Under the pieces are notes generated by a model. It made no database searches, was not told the origin of the DNA, and worked only from the letters and a program-made list of their open reading frames with translations. Source: Schistocerca nitens (Eukaryota > Arthropoda > Insecta > Orthoptera > Acrididae). From it: DNA of 64,000 bases. Positions 23,018 through 33,825 of the stretch are shown here, piece after piece. Both the position numbers and the translations under genes were made by a program. The stretch covers positions 531,297,102 to 531,361,101 of the forward strand of contig NC_064616.1 in the NCBI RefSeq assembly GCF_023898315.1, in the 5' to 3' direction. Numbering within the stretch: position 1 is the stretch's first letter; each line of letters begins with the position of its first letter.

Positions 23018-24796
23018 TGTAAGGTTATGGTTAGGTGGTTTCTTATTCTATGACTGAACACAACTGTGTAAGCTGTAATGACATTGCTTAATATTGCACT
23101 TTTATCACGGAAATACATGGTTTTATACAGTTTACAATGTGACAATGTTAAGACAGTTGTCAAAATAAAGCACCTTGGCCTCTGAAAGTGAACTAAGCCT
23201 AAACACAACAGTATTAAATTGTAACTCTCAGAAAGTTAAATAATTATAAACACAACAATATTAAATTGTAACTAGAACTTTCTTTGCAAAATTATTCTTA
23301 CAATTATGTTATGATGGTGGCCAGTAGGCCTAATGCGATAAATCATCCGATTCCGGTTTAAAGTTCGGTACTATTTTTAGGATGACAATCAAGTCTACAG
23401 AGTATGGTTAGTTTTGTGACAAGTTGAGCAAAAGACTACCCAAGGTCGCTCGAGTTTACAGTGGACGCAAGCTGGTGAACCAACAAGTTTAGCTACTCTC
23501 GCTCACTGAAATTCCTATAAAATCTAATTAGACTTTTGCTGAATTTTCCAGCAGAAACTCTCCCTATGTTTCCCGATATGCGAGAAAACATGAACTCAAC
23601 CCTAGTCTCAGACTATGGCGATATACTCGTGCATGGCTGGAGCAGAATGCATATTAAAATGCCCTTTCAGTTCTCACAAGAACAATTAACTAACTAGCTG
23701 GTTCGTTTCTCCACGGGTGGAGCTCAAGGATGGTACAGCTAATTTCTAGCTGGAGGTCAGCTGCTGTGAACGCAGTGTTCACACAATTTCTCCTCTGTGA
23801 CATACAGAGAGTTATGTGCTCCATTCTGCATTTGACGCCAGTTCAAAGAAGAGTCTCCAAAAATTTCGCTCTCATCTTTCTTGTAGCCGAACTCTCTCCC
23901 CACCTGGGTTCTTCCGTTCTCCATGTTACGTCTTTTTTCGACCAATAGGAGCGGTCCTCTTATTTTGTGGAAACACTCTCTACCAATCGCAAGGGTCCTA
24001 CCATTAAACTGCATTGAAATCTCGGCATTTTACGCCTTCCTGGTGCGTTTCCGCCAATCGGAGGTTTTGTGCCTGCTCCAGACGCCTAAAAAGTTACATG
24101 TGTCTATCATGTGTGTACCACTTGCAGTTCACGTGATTGAATGCGTCACTGGTTTTGTTCGTATCCATTTGGAATTCCGAAGCGCAGTTTTCTAAAGCTT
24201 CTTTCTGTTACTCGTCCTGCAGTATGCGTCAATTGTCTGGTCGCTGACTCGCAGCGAGACACCCCACCCCCCACCCCCCCACCCCCGCCGCCCCATTAAG
24301 AGCCTTCTGTAGCGCCTCCAGCCGGGCCGTGGTGGTCTAGCGGTTCTAGGCGCTCAGTCCGGAACCGCGCGACTGCTACGGTCGCAGGTTCGAATCCTGC
24401 CTCGGGAATGGATGTGTGTAATGTCCTTAGGTTAGTTAGGTTTAAGTAGTTCTAAGTTCTAGGGGACTGATGACCACAGCTGTTGAGTCCCATAGTGTTC
24501 AGAGCCATTTGAACCATTTGTAGCGCCTCCCAGGGTGCAGCCTCTGCGTCTGCCTGCTTCCACACAAAACGTTTCCTCTCGCTGCTTGTTTCACCTTCCG
24601 CTCATTGACATGCATTATATAGTAGTGGTGTGTTAATACCGTCGATTGAGTGTCATCCCTTATGCATTACATACTTGTAGGCAAATCTGCTCATTACGCC
24701 AAAGTAAGTTAGGTGTCATATTCATCTTCCCATTACGATGTATAAAACTCTTATGTAAGATGCGAAATTGACCTTCATTGATTCTGCCACCTTACA
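23018..24796 (-). mobile_element. Element A: 3' LTR (left copy)
   Basis: It runs from 'tgtaaggtta' to 'accttaca', with 7 bp terminal inverted repeats TGTAAGG/CCTTACA. It matches the split LTR at 31497-39684. The 4 bp target duplication CCAG sits at 23014-23017 and 39685-39688, outside the two LTRs. Orientation is minus because the purine tract lies against this LTR and the primer-binding site lies against the other. It is 1,779 bp including a SINE of about 200 bp, so the bare LTR is about 1.57 kb. Confidence 0.95.
24320..24518 (+). mobile_element. SINE family 1 in element A 3' LTR
   Basis: This copy is flanked by the 12 bp TSD 'tgtagcgcctcc' at 24308-24319 and 24519-24530. The other LTR lacks it, so it inserted after element A. 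The other LTR carries an unrelated SINE only a few bases from the same LTR position. Confidence 0.95.
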
Positions 24797-24812
24797 TATC
24801 CTCCTCCTTCTG
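24797..24812 (-). promoter_or_regulatory. Polypurine tract of element A
   Basis: On the minus strand the bases directly before the 3' LTR read 'gaaggaggaggata'. A purine run abutting the 3' LTR is the plus-strand primer site of LTR retrotransposons. It fixes the orientation of element A as minus. Confidence 0.85.
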
Positions 24813-27800
24813 TGTTCAGTTTTGCGCTGGGTCAATCAATGGCTGAGAAATTGATTGAAGTCAGTGCAAAATTCTTTACAACTGCTGACTGTGCCAATTG
24901 ACCTGTTTACTGACCAACTTCCTATTTTAATATTTTGTATACCTTAGACAGTGGTTCGATCTAGTCTTGTTATCGTTCTATTTCACATTGTACGTGATTT
25001 CACGTCTACAGATTTGAGCTCTTCAGTTATGTTCTTTTTTCTTTCAAAATTTAACATTCTGTCTAATTTTCTGATTTTTATACAATTCTATTTAACTCGT
25101 CTAAGACCCTTTTCTTTCAATGTAGTTGTCTACATTTTAATTTCAATTTAAATACAAACAATTGGAGCTTATCTTTAAATTTGTATCATCTCTAAAAATT
25201 TAAGTTTTGAGACTGATCTTTTTTTTGCTTGCCTAATTTATTTAAATGTTGGTGGATATGTATTGAAGTTGAGGAAACCATCATTTAAGATTATCTTCCC
25301 TCATAATCTCCAGCTTTTATATCAATCATAATCTAAGAAAGTTTCATTTCTTATAATAAAGTTGTATGACTTATTTTAAACTCAACCAAATGATTCCCAT
25401 GACTTTACAGGCATAATCCCATTCATGAACATGTTTATATCCCCCAAAATCTTAAATATATGCATTATAACTTTACAATAATTTTCAAATTTGACTTATA
25501 CAAACATATTAAATTTCTGATCCTATTACTTACTTTACAAAACTTAAACAGACGTCATGTGATACCTAAACCTATTTATATTTATCTGTCCTCTCTTTTT
25601 GAGAAACCTATCACACAGTAGAATCTTAATCTTTCCAAAATGTTAACTTTAGGTTTTCTTAATTAAAACATGTTAAAAAATATGAACTACTAGGAAATAT
25701 TATCGTTGTGCCAAGATAAAAATTATTACACGCATCGCAAATGAGAATCTGTTGCTAACACATAAAAGTCTTTGAATGCAAATGTTTTTAAATACGATTG
25801 CAAAAATTTTTCTTATTTCCCTTTATTCGGACACTAAGTCTGTCACAGACAGTTCTTTCTCCTACATCTTTAACACGGTTCATTAAAATTTTCTCCTGGT
25901 TTCTCGTGTGTTTCGACGGGCCTCCGTCGAACATGGTATGACGGTCGGCATGCGCCTCGCCGCGTCTCCGCTGAGCATGGAATGATGGTCGGCAGGGAGA
26001 AAGGTTACTGAAGGTCTGAGCGTGTCGTGAATGCATGGTTGCCTTTGTTCCATTTCGCATGTGTTGATGGCGACGTTGTATTGGGGATATGTTCTTGGCA
26101 GCATAAACTTTTCTTCTTCATTTGACGTATCTTGATGTCGGTTCATCAATGGTCTATTCGTCTCCAGGTTTTCATATGAGTAGTCATCGCATTTTTGTAT
26201 TGCTAGATCAGTTAAATGTAACACTGGTCTTGTATGGGAAGGGATTTCAAAAGGTTTCTTGATCTCTTCTGGTCCAGGCTCTTCTTTCTTCCAAATCTTC
26301 TGCGTTGCATTTGCTGTTCTTGGTGCATCTTGCTGTCTTCTCACTTGTGTCTTCGTTCTTCTCTGGATCGAGAATTTGGACTGAAGACCTACGGAACCCA
26401 GTTATCGTTTAATCCGTTCTTATGGCATCTTCTTTGAAATTGTGGTGTGTTCTTTTATTGTATTCAGTTGTTCATCTAGATAGATTAGACAGCCTTCCAT
26501 CGTTTTCTTGCTTCGTCCCATGAGTATTCAGGAACAGTTTGGCAGTTGTTGCATCCCGTATGGTCTGATAACGGTTTCAGCGAGTCTGCAAGTTGGGTTA
26601 CAGAAACGCGTCTCTTCTTCTTCCTGTGGTGAATTTAAACACCCGCTCTTCCTCGCTATACTGCGTCCGCCTCCGTTCCGGTTTGATGGGCATCCTTCAT
26701 CTCTCCATATGCTGCTTTGAACAGTTCGCAATAGAAGTGTCAGGTATCTAACACTTTCGCAAAACCACTGTTATGAAGCTAGTACGTGGCTTACATATGA
26801 GTAAAGCTAACTTAATGGTACATGTTGATTTTATCCAGGATCAGTTGTAGCTCTCCAAACTTTTCTACAGAGGTGTTATCCTCTAGGAACGTTGCTTTCA
26901 CCAAGGCCTCTTCTTTCGTCATATCGTAAGGTGACGTACCAGGCACTCACGCTCAAGGTCCCTTCCTCCCACGCCTAACTGCTCTCCTCAGTCCTGTCGT
27001 CTATCTGGCCGCAATGATGCTGCACCTTGTCTGCTGACTTCATATCTAATACAATGCTTGTTTCCGACTACATTTTCTTACTTTCTTTACATCCGCGCCT
27101 ATTCTCTTTTTCCTCTGATATCGATATTTATTTTATTATAACCCTTATCCCTTAAGTTACGTTACAAACTTTACGAATATTAAATTTTTTTATAACTGTA
27201 CAAAAAGTATCATTAATTCTGTCCAAAAATTGTTTTTCTTATCACTATTTTTACTTATTTATCCTTTTTTTCTCCCCATTTTGTTTAATTCTTCCCTAAG
27301 ATAAAGGTCATGGTTTCCTCATCTTCATCAAGATGGATAGTAAGAGTGATGACGGTTAGTACGTTAGTGAATTTTTCCCATTACCGCTTATTATTTTTCT
27401 ACTGCAAGTATATTATATTATTTTGAAATCTTCGCACCTTGACTCCGACTCCAGCGCCTTTTTCTCAGCAACCTCTTCACTTTGACGTTAGCTGTAACAG
27501 AACTTCAAAAACACAATTTATCTTCTTTCTCTATTCTTTCCCTTTCTAAAATTTTTTCTATTGTTCTATTGCGTTTCTTTTAAAACTTAAAAATTTCTTT
27601 TCTCAGTTGTACTTATCCCTTTCTCCTTTTTCTCGATAGTAAACTTTTATATTCCTTTCTTCCCTCGTCACACTCTTCCTTATTGAAATCTTTTCTGGGT
27701 CAATCTTACTTCCTGCCTTTTACCTCCTTCCACGAAATAACATGTTTCTTGCTAAGCTTAATAATTCAATTCTCTTTCCTAATTATTACTTCCTAACAAC

Positions 27801-28367
27801 TTCTTATATTTACTTCCCTGATATCTTTATTTCAATATCAATTTGTGGTACCGTCCATAAATCATCTATGCTTCACATATTTCCCCAAAATATCTCCTCA
27901 ATTATTTGTTCACCGTCCTCGACGGAACAAACCAGAAATTACTATCTCCTTCTTACCTAATTATCTATTCCCTTCCTACTTCTTCACTTCCTTTCGTCCA
28001 CAAAAATAAACTTCCTCCTCCTTCACACTACACCTTTAAGAGAGAATCTACTACTATTTTGTCAAACTATCCACATGGTGATCTCTATATTCCTCCTTGC
28101 TTTCTGCTCTTTCCCCAGAACACATTTCGTTTGCAGAAGAGTTACTTTAGTTTTTACTTTTCTGTCATTTCTTCATCATTCTCCTTTTACCTTCCTACCA
28201 AATTAATTTTTATTTAGTTAAGTAAAAGTTAAAAGTTTTATCTGTGTGCATTTTTTTATCTTTCTTTAATTTCTGGGCCTTTAATACAACTAAATTCTCG
28301 TGTGAAGTTACTCTTTTTCCGTCTGTCTAGCATTTATATAATTTTAAGTGACTCACATGGTGCAAAC
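24813..28367 (-). other. Element A internal region without recognisable pol
   Basis: This 3.5 kb lies between the gag region and the polypurine tract, where pol would normally sit. I find no protease, RT, RNase H or integrase motif on the minus strand. The longest frame is 25883-26344, a 153-codon ORF that I do not recognise; it is charged and proline/arginine-rich and begins near an internal 'RRQQDAPRTANATQK'. A short frame near 26820-26940 contains 'MTKEEALVKATFLEDN', also unassigned. From about 27060 to 28320 the element-sense strand is strongly purine-rich, with long runs of A and GA. It may be a degenerate env-like or non-coding region. Confidence 0.6.
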
Positions 28368-28535
28368 CTATGGTACATTATCCTCTCGGCATACTATTTC
28401 TCTCTCCGTTTCATATAAATGAGCTATATCTTCTACAATTTGGCTATCATCAGTTTTTGTGCTAATGTCTATATTCACTGTTACTAACTCCGGTTCCTCA
28501 TCATCGGTCGATTCCCAGTCAATTGAATCCAGCAT
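28368..28535 (-). pseudogene. Small acidic ORF downstream of element A gag
   Basis: This minus-strand frame of 55 codons begins 'MLDSIDWESTDDEEPEL' and ends 'REDNVP'. The same frame is open upstream to about 28610 with an arginine-rich stretch ('ARFRSRFRGR'). A basic tail followed by an acidic linker after gag would fit the start of a pol polyprotein, ahead of the protease. No protease follows. I do not recognise it as a known family, so the assignment to a truncated pol start is inference from position. Confidence 0.4.
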
Positions 28536-28677
28536 GCTGGTGTTTGTATCCGGTCTCCCCCTAAACCTACTTCTGAATCTTGCTGAAAAAACTAAGTCTA
28601 TTTACATATTTAATTGTATAATTAACATCATTATTCGATTGAATCACTTGTGACTGGTCTTCGTACCGTTCATCTCA

Positions 28678-29778
28678 TCAATTCTGTCTTTTAGCTAGGT
28701 TTGATGGCCTCAACTCGACTTCCCATACCGGTTCATTTCGCGTGTTTTGTCCTGCTGAAGCTTGATTTTCCCAACCTTTCTGCGCTCTGGCCATTCCATT
28801 TTCACCTGAATAACTTGGATTGTGTTGTTGAAAACTTCTAAACCTTCCGGCTTCGTCTGCACAGGGATTATATCTCGGATCACAGTTATCACGGTAGTTT
28901 CCAGGACCAAATCCCCAATTGTAATTCCGCGGCCCACCAAAACCATAATTATTGTTCGTCCTCTTTGCGTTTCCAAAACCACAGTTATTATTGTTATCCC
29001 ATGGGCGATTGCCACTCCCCCCAAAACGATTACCTTTTCCTACGTTATCATTGCCATTGTAATTACTATTAAAGCCTGATCGGCTGCTTTTATTCCCCCT
29101 ACTATTGTTTTCTCTGAGTGCACGTTGTTTCTTCGCGTAATCTTCACTGAAAATGAATTCAAGTTCTCTTAACATCCCTTTAAATGCTTGTATATTATCT
29201 CCTGTCCTGCCAACCAATGACCGCTGATAACGTAACGGTAACTTCATTGTGCACATTCGTATCAGTTCCCCATCACTGTATGGATTATCTAAACACTGAT
29301 TCTTTTTTGTCATTTCTTCGAAAAATCTAACTGGTTTCTTTTCTCCTGAATTTTCGAATAACTCTTTCTGTAACAATTCATACTTTATTATATTTTGGGT
29401 TTCCGTTGACCAATATCGCTCCAAGAATGTGGATTTAAATTGCTCATATGATGAGCGTGGGTGTAAGTCATTCCCGCTTTCTTTGTAATATTGGAATTTT
29501 CTGACTGTCAAAAAGTGATCATTGTCAAATTTTTCTATTCCACCATGCAGCGTTTGTTTTTTCTCAACATTATCCGCTCCCTTCAACTGTGTCATGTTTC
29601 CTCGTGTTCGTTCTCTCATATTTGGGTCCTGAGATGACATATTTACGTCCCATTTTGCATCGTATCTACGCAGTGGTGTGCAATTATCTAAACCGTACCG
29701 TTCCTCGAGTATCGGACTGAAAGATTCGTTTACATTTCCCGTTACTGGTTCAGTGTTTTGCCTTCCTATTTCACTCAT
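28678..29778 (-). CDS. Element A gag-like protein (main ORF)
   Basis: This intact minus-strand frame of 366 codons (ATG at 29776-29778) starts 'MSEIGRQNTEPVTG'. Residues of about 85-230 look like a Gypsy-type gag/capsid domain, with 'SYEQFKSTFLERYW' as the hallmark helix region, then 'FFEEMTKKNQCLD' and 'MKLPLRYQRSLVG'. From about residue 235 to 345 the protein is rich in Gly, Asn and Arg ('NSNYNGNDNVGKG'), like an RNA-binding nucleocapsid tail. No CCHC zinc knuckle is present. The protein would form the particle that packages element RNA. The ORF is the longest uninterrupted one in element A, and upstream gag pieces lie at 29791-31136. In context it is the only recognisable structural gene of an element that has LTRs, primer sites and no pol. 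Confidence 0.8.
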   Translation of the reverse strand: MSEIGRQNTEPVTGNVNESFSPILEERYGLDNCTPLRRYDAKWDVNMSSQDPNMRERTRGNMTQLKGADNVEKKQTLHGGIEKFDNDHFLTVRKFQYYKESGNDLHPRSSYEQFKSTFLERYWSTETQNIIKYELLQKELFENSGEKKPVRFFEEMTKKNQCLDNPYSDGELIRMCTMKLPLRYQRSLVGRTGDNIQAFKGMLRELEFIFSEDYAKKQRALRENNSRGNKSSRSGFNSNYNGNDNVGKGNRFGGSGNRPWDNNNNCGFGNAKRTNNNYGFGGPRNYNWGFGPGNYRDNCDPRYNPCADEAGRFRSFQQHNPSYSGENGMARAQKGWENQASAGQNTRNEPVWEVELRPSNLAKRQN

Positions 29779-29790
29779 ATTGACTTGTGG

Positions 29791-31136
29791 TCAATAACCT
29801 GTTGTACTGCAACTTGGAAATTGCAGAATTGGTACATGTGCCGCCTTAACTTGCTCTGTTCTCACGTCACTCGCGTGCTTTCGGAGCGTCGGCTGCGGCT
29901 CTGTAGGAATGCGCGCGATTGCCGTTTCTCGCTCCATTGTCAGCTGTGACCGCACATTACCTAATCCGCTCACCTGTGTTAACTGTTCTCTTCCCATTTG
30001 CTCCTGTTTCGTTGCGATAATTATTGACGCAACCTCTTGTGGATATACGACTGGAATTTCATGAAGTGTTTGTGTTTCCGCTACTGCTACGGAAGACTGC
30101 ACAACTGACTTGTTTACTTCTGGGTTTCTGTCCATCCTATGTCGGATGATACTACCGATTCCGTTTTCTCACTGCTACTTTCTGATACCCCTGTTTCAGT
30201 TCTGTACGATGCTGTTCATACTGTTTCTGATTTTCCGAGACTATGTTTTCAATGCGCGTGTCGAATCTTTTTAATGCGGCTTTTCAGACATTGCGCTCTT
30301 CCACGATTTGTTGCGCCTTACCAGACGTCTTACGTGCTAACTTGTCCATTCTTTGATTAACATTAGACACTGCATCCTGCACCTGGTCAACGTCAGAACG
30401 CATCTTTTTCTGGTCAGCCATTAACGATCGCGCGAGTCTCTCGCCTGTCTCCGGATTTCGGTAAACTGTTCATTGACTTCTGTTCGTCGTTTTTGTTGAT
30501 CTTCGCGGACCTTTTAGAACCCAGCATAGATTTCAAATTTGAGACTATTTTCCTCTGTTTTCAAGTCTGCTAACCCTGCATTTGTTGTTTCACACGTTTG
30601 CTTTACGACCAATAGTGAGTTGCTTCAACATTGAGAACACGCTATCTGACCCTTCGCCATCGTCACCTGTCACTGTTTGATGTAAATTTTGCCGCTCGCG
30701 TCTTTCACGTGACGTCTCACCGACTTCCGTACATAGTGCGGATGCACTTACACACATTCTTTCCGTTGGAAACTGTCCCGTATGATTTAGAATCACGATA
30801 TTTGGTTCAAATTACTGAAGTTGTTGGTCCTCTGATTCTGCTTCCGACCCACTAGCTTGCTTGTTTTTGTGCATTCTCAGACTGTGCTACCAATCGCGAA
30901 ACTACCACCATTCCCTCTGCACTATTACTACGATCCGTTCCGTGACTCGAACTCGATACTTTTTGTTGTACATCAATCTGTGTCCTGTCAAGATCTTCAG
31001 TTTGCCCTATCTGCAATAATCTCCGTTCTTCCGCCATGTCCGACCGTCTAACTAACCTCTGCCTTTCTCGAATTGCGCGAGCTTGCGCTCTCGTCAACAT
31101 CAAGTTATATGGTCTTACACATTTCCAAAATATCAT
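29791..31136 (-). pseudogene. Element A upstream gag/leader region, broken
   Basis: Minus-strand pieces in several frames lie between the primer-binding site and the main gag ORF. 30852-31136 begins 'MIFWKCVRPYNLMLTRAQAR' and is rich in Arg, Glu and Gln. 30590-30796 contains 'GSDSVFSMLKQ'. The stretch near 30330-30560 has heptad-like charged sequence ('TEVNEQFTEIRRQ'). 29791-30135 reads 'MDRNPEVNKSVVQSSVAVAE' and ends 13 bases before the main gag ATG. The composition suggests a coiled-coil N-terminal gag region now broken by stops and frameshifts. I cannot show that these once formed one protein. Confidence 0.55.
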
Positions 31137-31478
31137 AGAAAGTTTCTAAGACTATGTATACCTAATTATCAACGCTGTTCACTGTTTGTAGAATTTCAAC
31201 CCAACTCAACAACGCCGTGAAAAACGTCGCGCGCGCCAGCACAGTCATGCACAAGCTAATTTTACACCAAAATAAACCTAATCTCATTTATTAATGCAAC
31301 TTTTTTACACTTTGGATCATGCATTTACTATATTTTGACCACCATAAATTTACATACATTGGGTAACCTCCTCACAAAAACAACAAAACAAAAAGAAAAA
31401 AAAAATTTCTTTCAATTCAAAACTTTTAATTTCCCTTTCTACTTTGACTAATTGCCATCCAGGCAGACCAATTGCCAT

Positions 31479-31494
31479 CCTGGCAGGGTCGCCA
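31479..31494 (-). promoter_or_regulatory. Primer-binding site of element A
   Basis: Two bases inside the 5' LTR the minus strand reads 'tggcgaccctgccagg'. The leading TGG matches the CCA end of a tRNA. The first bases resemble primer sites complementary to tRNA-Arg in some insect LTR elements; that tRNA assignment is from memory of the family and unproven here. A near-duplicate 'caattgccatcc' lies just beside it. Confidence 0.75.
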
Positions 31495-31496
31495 TT

Positions 31497-32142
31497 TGTA
31501 AGGTTATGGTTAGGTGGTTTCTTAATCTATGACTGAACACAACTGTGTAAGCTGTAATGACATAATTTAATATTGCACTTTTGGTGTGGAAATACACGCT
31601 TTTACACAGTTTACAATGTGACAATGTTAAGACAGTTGTCAAAATGATGCATCTCGCCTCTGAAAGTGAACTAAGCCTAAACACAACAGTATTAAAGCGT
31701 AACTCTCAGAAAGTTAAATAATTATAAACGCAACAATATTAAATTTTAACTAGAAGTTTCTTTGCAAAATTATTCTTACAATTATATTATGATGTTGGCC
31801 AGTACTAAGATAAATCATCTGATACCAGTTCAAAGTACAGTAGCCGGCCGCGGTGGTCTCGCGGTTCTAGGCGCGCAGTCCGGAACCGTGCGACTGCTAC
31901 GGTCGCGGGTTCGAATCCTGCCTCGGGCATGGATGTGTGTGATGTCCTTAGGTTAGTTAGGTTTAAGTAGTTCTAAGTTCTAGGGGACTGATGACCACAG
32001 CAGTTGAGTCCCATAGTGCTCAGAGCCATTTTTGAAAGTACAGTACTATTTTTAGGATGACAATCAAGTCTACGGAGAATGGTTAGTTTTGTGACAAGTT
32101 GAGCAAAAGATTACCCAAGGTCGCTCGAGTTCACAGTGGACG
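31497..32142 (-). mobile_element. Element A: 5' LTR, left segment
   Basis: It begins 'tgtaaggtta' at 31497 and matches 23018 onward. It is interrupted at 32142 by the LINE insertion and resumes at 38287. It contains a SINE at 31843-32034. Confidence 0.95.
31843..32034 (+). mobile_element. SINE family 1 in element A 5' LTR
   Basis: The copy is flanked by the 11 bp TSD 'aaagtacagta' at 31832-31842 and 32035-32045. The left LTR lacks it, so it inserted after element A. Confidence 0.95.
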
Positions 32143-32445
32143 GTTGGTTGGTTGGTTTGGGGGATTAAAGGGACCAGACTGCGACGGTCATCGGTCCCTT
32201 TTTCCAAAAAATTAAAACCACCCAGAGAGAAGAAAAACGAACAGCAGGAAAAACGTCAGACGACACAGGACAAGAAATACTCCTACAGAGATCAGACAAG
32301 ACAAATTAAAATCACACAGAGTGTGACGGTGGTTGGCCGACCATAGAGATAAAAAGGAAAAGCCAACCACCGAGAACACATTAAAAACTCAGCGTAAAAT
32401 CGTAGGCCAATGGCCAGAATCAACACAAAAGAACAGAACAAACGC

Positions 32446-33825
32446 TCAGAGTAAACGATAAAAACCCCCTGTCCGAATAAAACGTAAAACTAAGCCAGCC
32501 ATAACAGGGTCATCAGATAAAAGGGCAGGGAGCGTATCAGGCAGCGCAAATGTCTGCCTGACCACAGCTAAAAGGGGGCAGGCCAACAAAATGTGGGCCA
32601 CTGTCAAAGCCGCCCCGCAGCGACATACAGGAGGGTCCTCCCGGCGCAGTAAATAACTGTGTGTCAGCCGGGAGTGGCCAATGCGGAGCCGACAAAGGAC
32701 GACTGAGTCCCTGCGGTTGGCTCGCATGGATGACCGCCACACAGTCATCGTCTCCTTAATGGCACGGAGTTTATTGGGCGTGATCCGATCGCGCCATTCA
32801 GCGTCCCAAATCGCAAAAACTTTTCGGCGGAGGACTGCCCGCAAATCAGTCTCTGGGAGGCCAACATCCAGAGACGGTTGTCTCGTGGCCTCCTTCGCCA
32901 GGCGGTCAGCATGTTCATTGCCCGGGATACCGACATGACCGGGGGTCCACACAAAGACCACAGAGCGGCCGCAACGCGCAAGAGTATGCAGGGACTCATG
33001 GATAGCCATCACCAGACGAGAACGAGGAAAACACTGGTCGAGAGCTCGTAAACCGCTCAGGGAATCGCTACAGATAACGAAGGACTCACCTGAGCAGGAG
33101 CGGATATACTCTAGGGCTCGAAAGATGGCGACTAGCTCAGCAGTGTAAACACTGCAGCCAGCCGCCAAGGACCGTTGTTCGGAATGGTCCCCTAGAGTTA
33201 GCGCATACCCGACACGACCAGCAACCATCGAACCGTCGGTGTAAACAATTGCAGAGCCCTGATACGTGGCCAGGATAGAATAAAAGCGGTGGCGGAAGGC
33301 CTCTGGAGGGACCGAGTCCTTCGAGCCCTGTGCCAAGTCGAGCCGAAGGCAAGGGCGAGGAACACACCACGGGGGTGTACGCAGAGGCGCCCGGAAAGGA
33401 GGTGGAAAAGGGAAAAACCCAAGCCCGCAGAGAAGCTCCTTGACGCGTACGGCGATTGGACAACCCGACCAGGGCCGACGGCCTGGCAGACGGACGACCG
33501 ATCACGGGAACAAGAGACGATAGTTTGGATGCCCGGGCAAGCTTAGAACATGGGCAGCATAAGCGGCCAGCAAACGTTGGCGTCGTAACCGCAGTGGAGG
33601 GACACCTGCCTCCACTAGTACGCTGTCCACAGGGCTGGTGCGGAAAGCACCAGTGGCAAGGCGTATCCCGCTGTGGAGAATTGGGTCCAGCACCCGTAAC
33701 GCAGATGGGGATGCTGAGCCATAAGCCAGGCTCCCATAATCCAGACAGGACTGGATTAACGCCTGGTACAGCCGCAGCAGGGTAGATCGGTCGGCGCCCC
33801 AGCGGGTGTGGCTCAAGCATCTCAA
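32446..33825 (-). pseudogene. LINE ORF2, C-terminal part: linker and RNase H
   Basis: This is one reading frame from 33825 to the stop at 32446, with a single in-frame TGA at 33502-33504 (context 'ccg tga tcg', a likely CpG mutation of CGA). The linker includes 'RWGADRSTLLRLYQALIQS' and 'HPNYRLLFP' before the stop. The RNase H domain shows all four expected acidic residues: 'VYTDGSM', 'YTAELVAIFRALEY', 'ICSDSLSGLRAL' and 'GNEHADRLAKEA'. The 'WTPGHVGIPGNE' block is typical of LINE RNase H. The C-terminal tail has a Cys/His cluster ('CRLRIGHSRLTHSYLL' and 'CRCGAALTVAHILLACP') like the nucleic-acid-binding zinc region ending many LINE ORF2 proteins. The RNase H would remove template RNA. Confidence 0.92.

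Noticed and set aside
24340..24420. Functional tRNA genes at the SINE heads (this and other copies)
   Set aside because: The A and B boxes are present, but the acceptor stem does not close and the sequences are joined to SINE bodies with target duplications.
19045..31496. The pol remnant (19045-22109) and the gag of element A as one element
   Set aside because: They share the minus strand, but element A is bounded by its own LTRs and target duplication, and element B's LTR lies between them. Kinship of the two families remains possible.
33137..33825. C-terminal 230 codons of the long frame that includes the LINE RT
   Set aside because: The true protein changes frame near 33828. This tail is out-of-frame read-through, and the in-frame linker and RNase H lie in 32446-33825.
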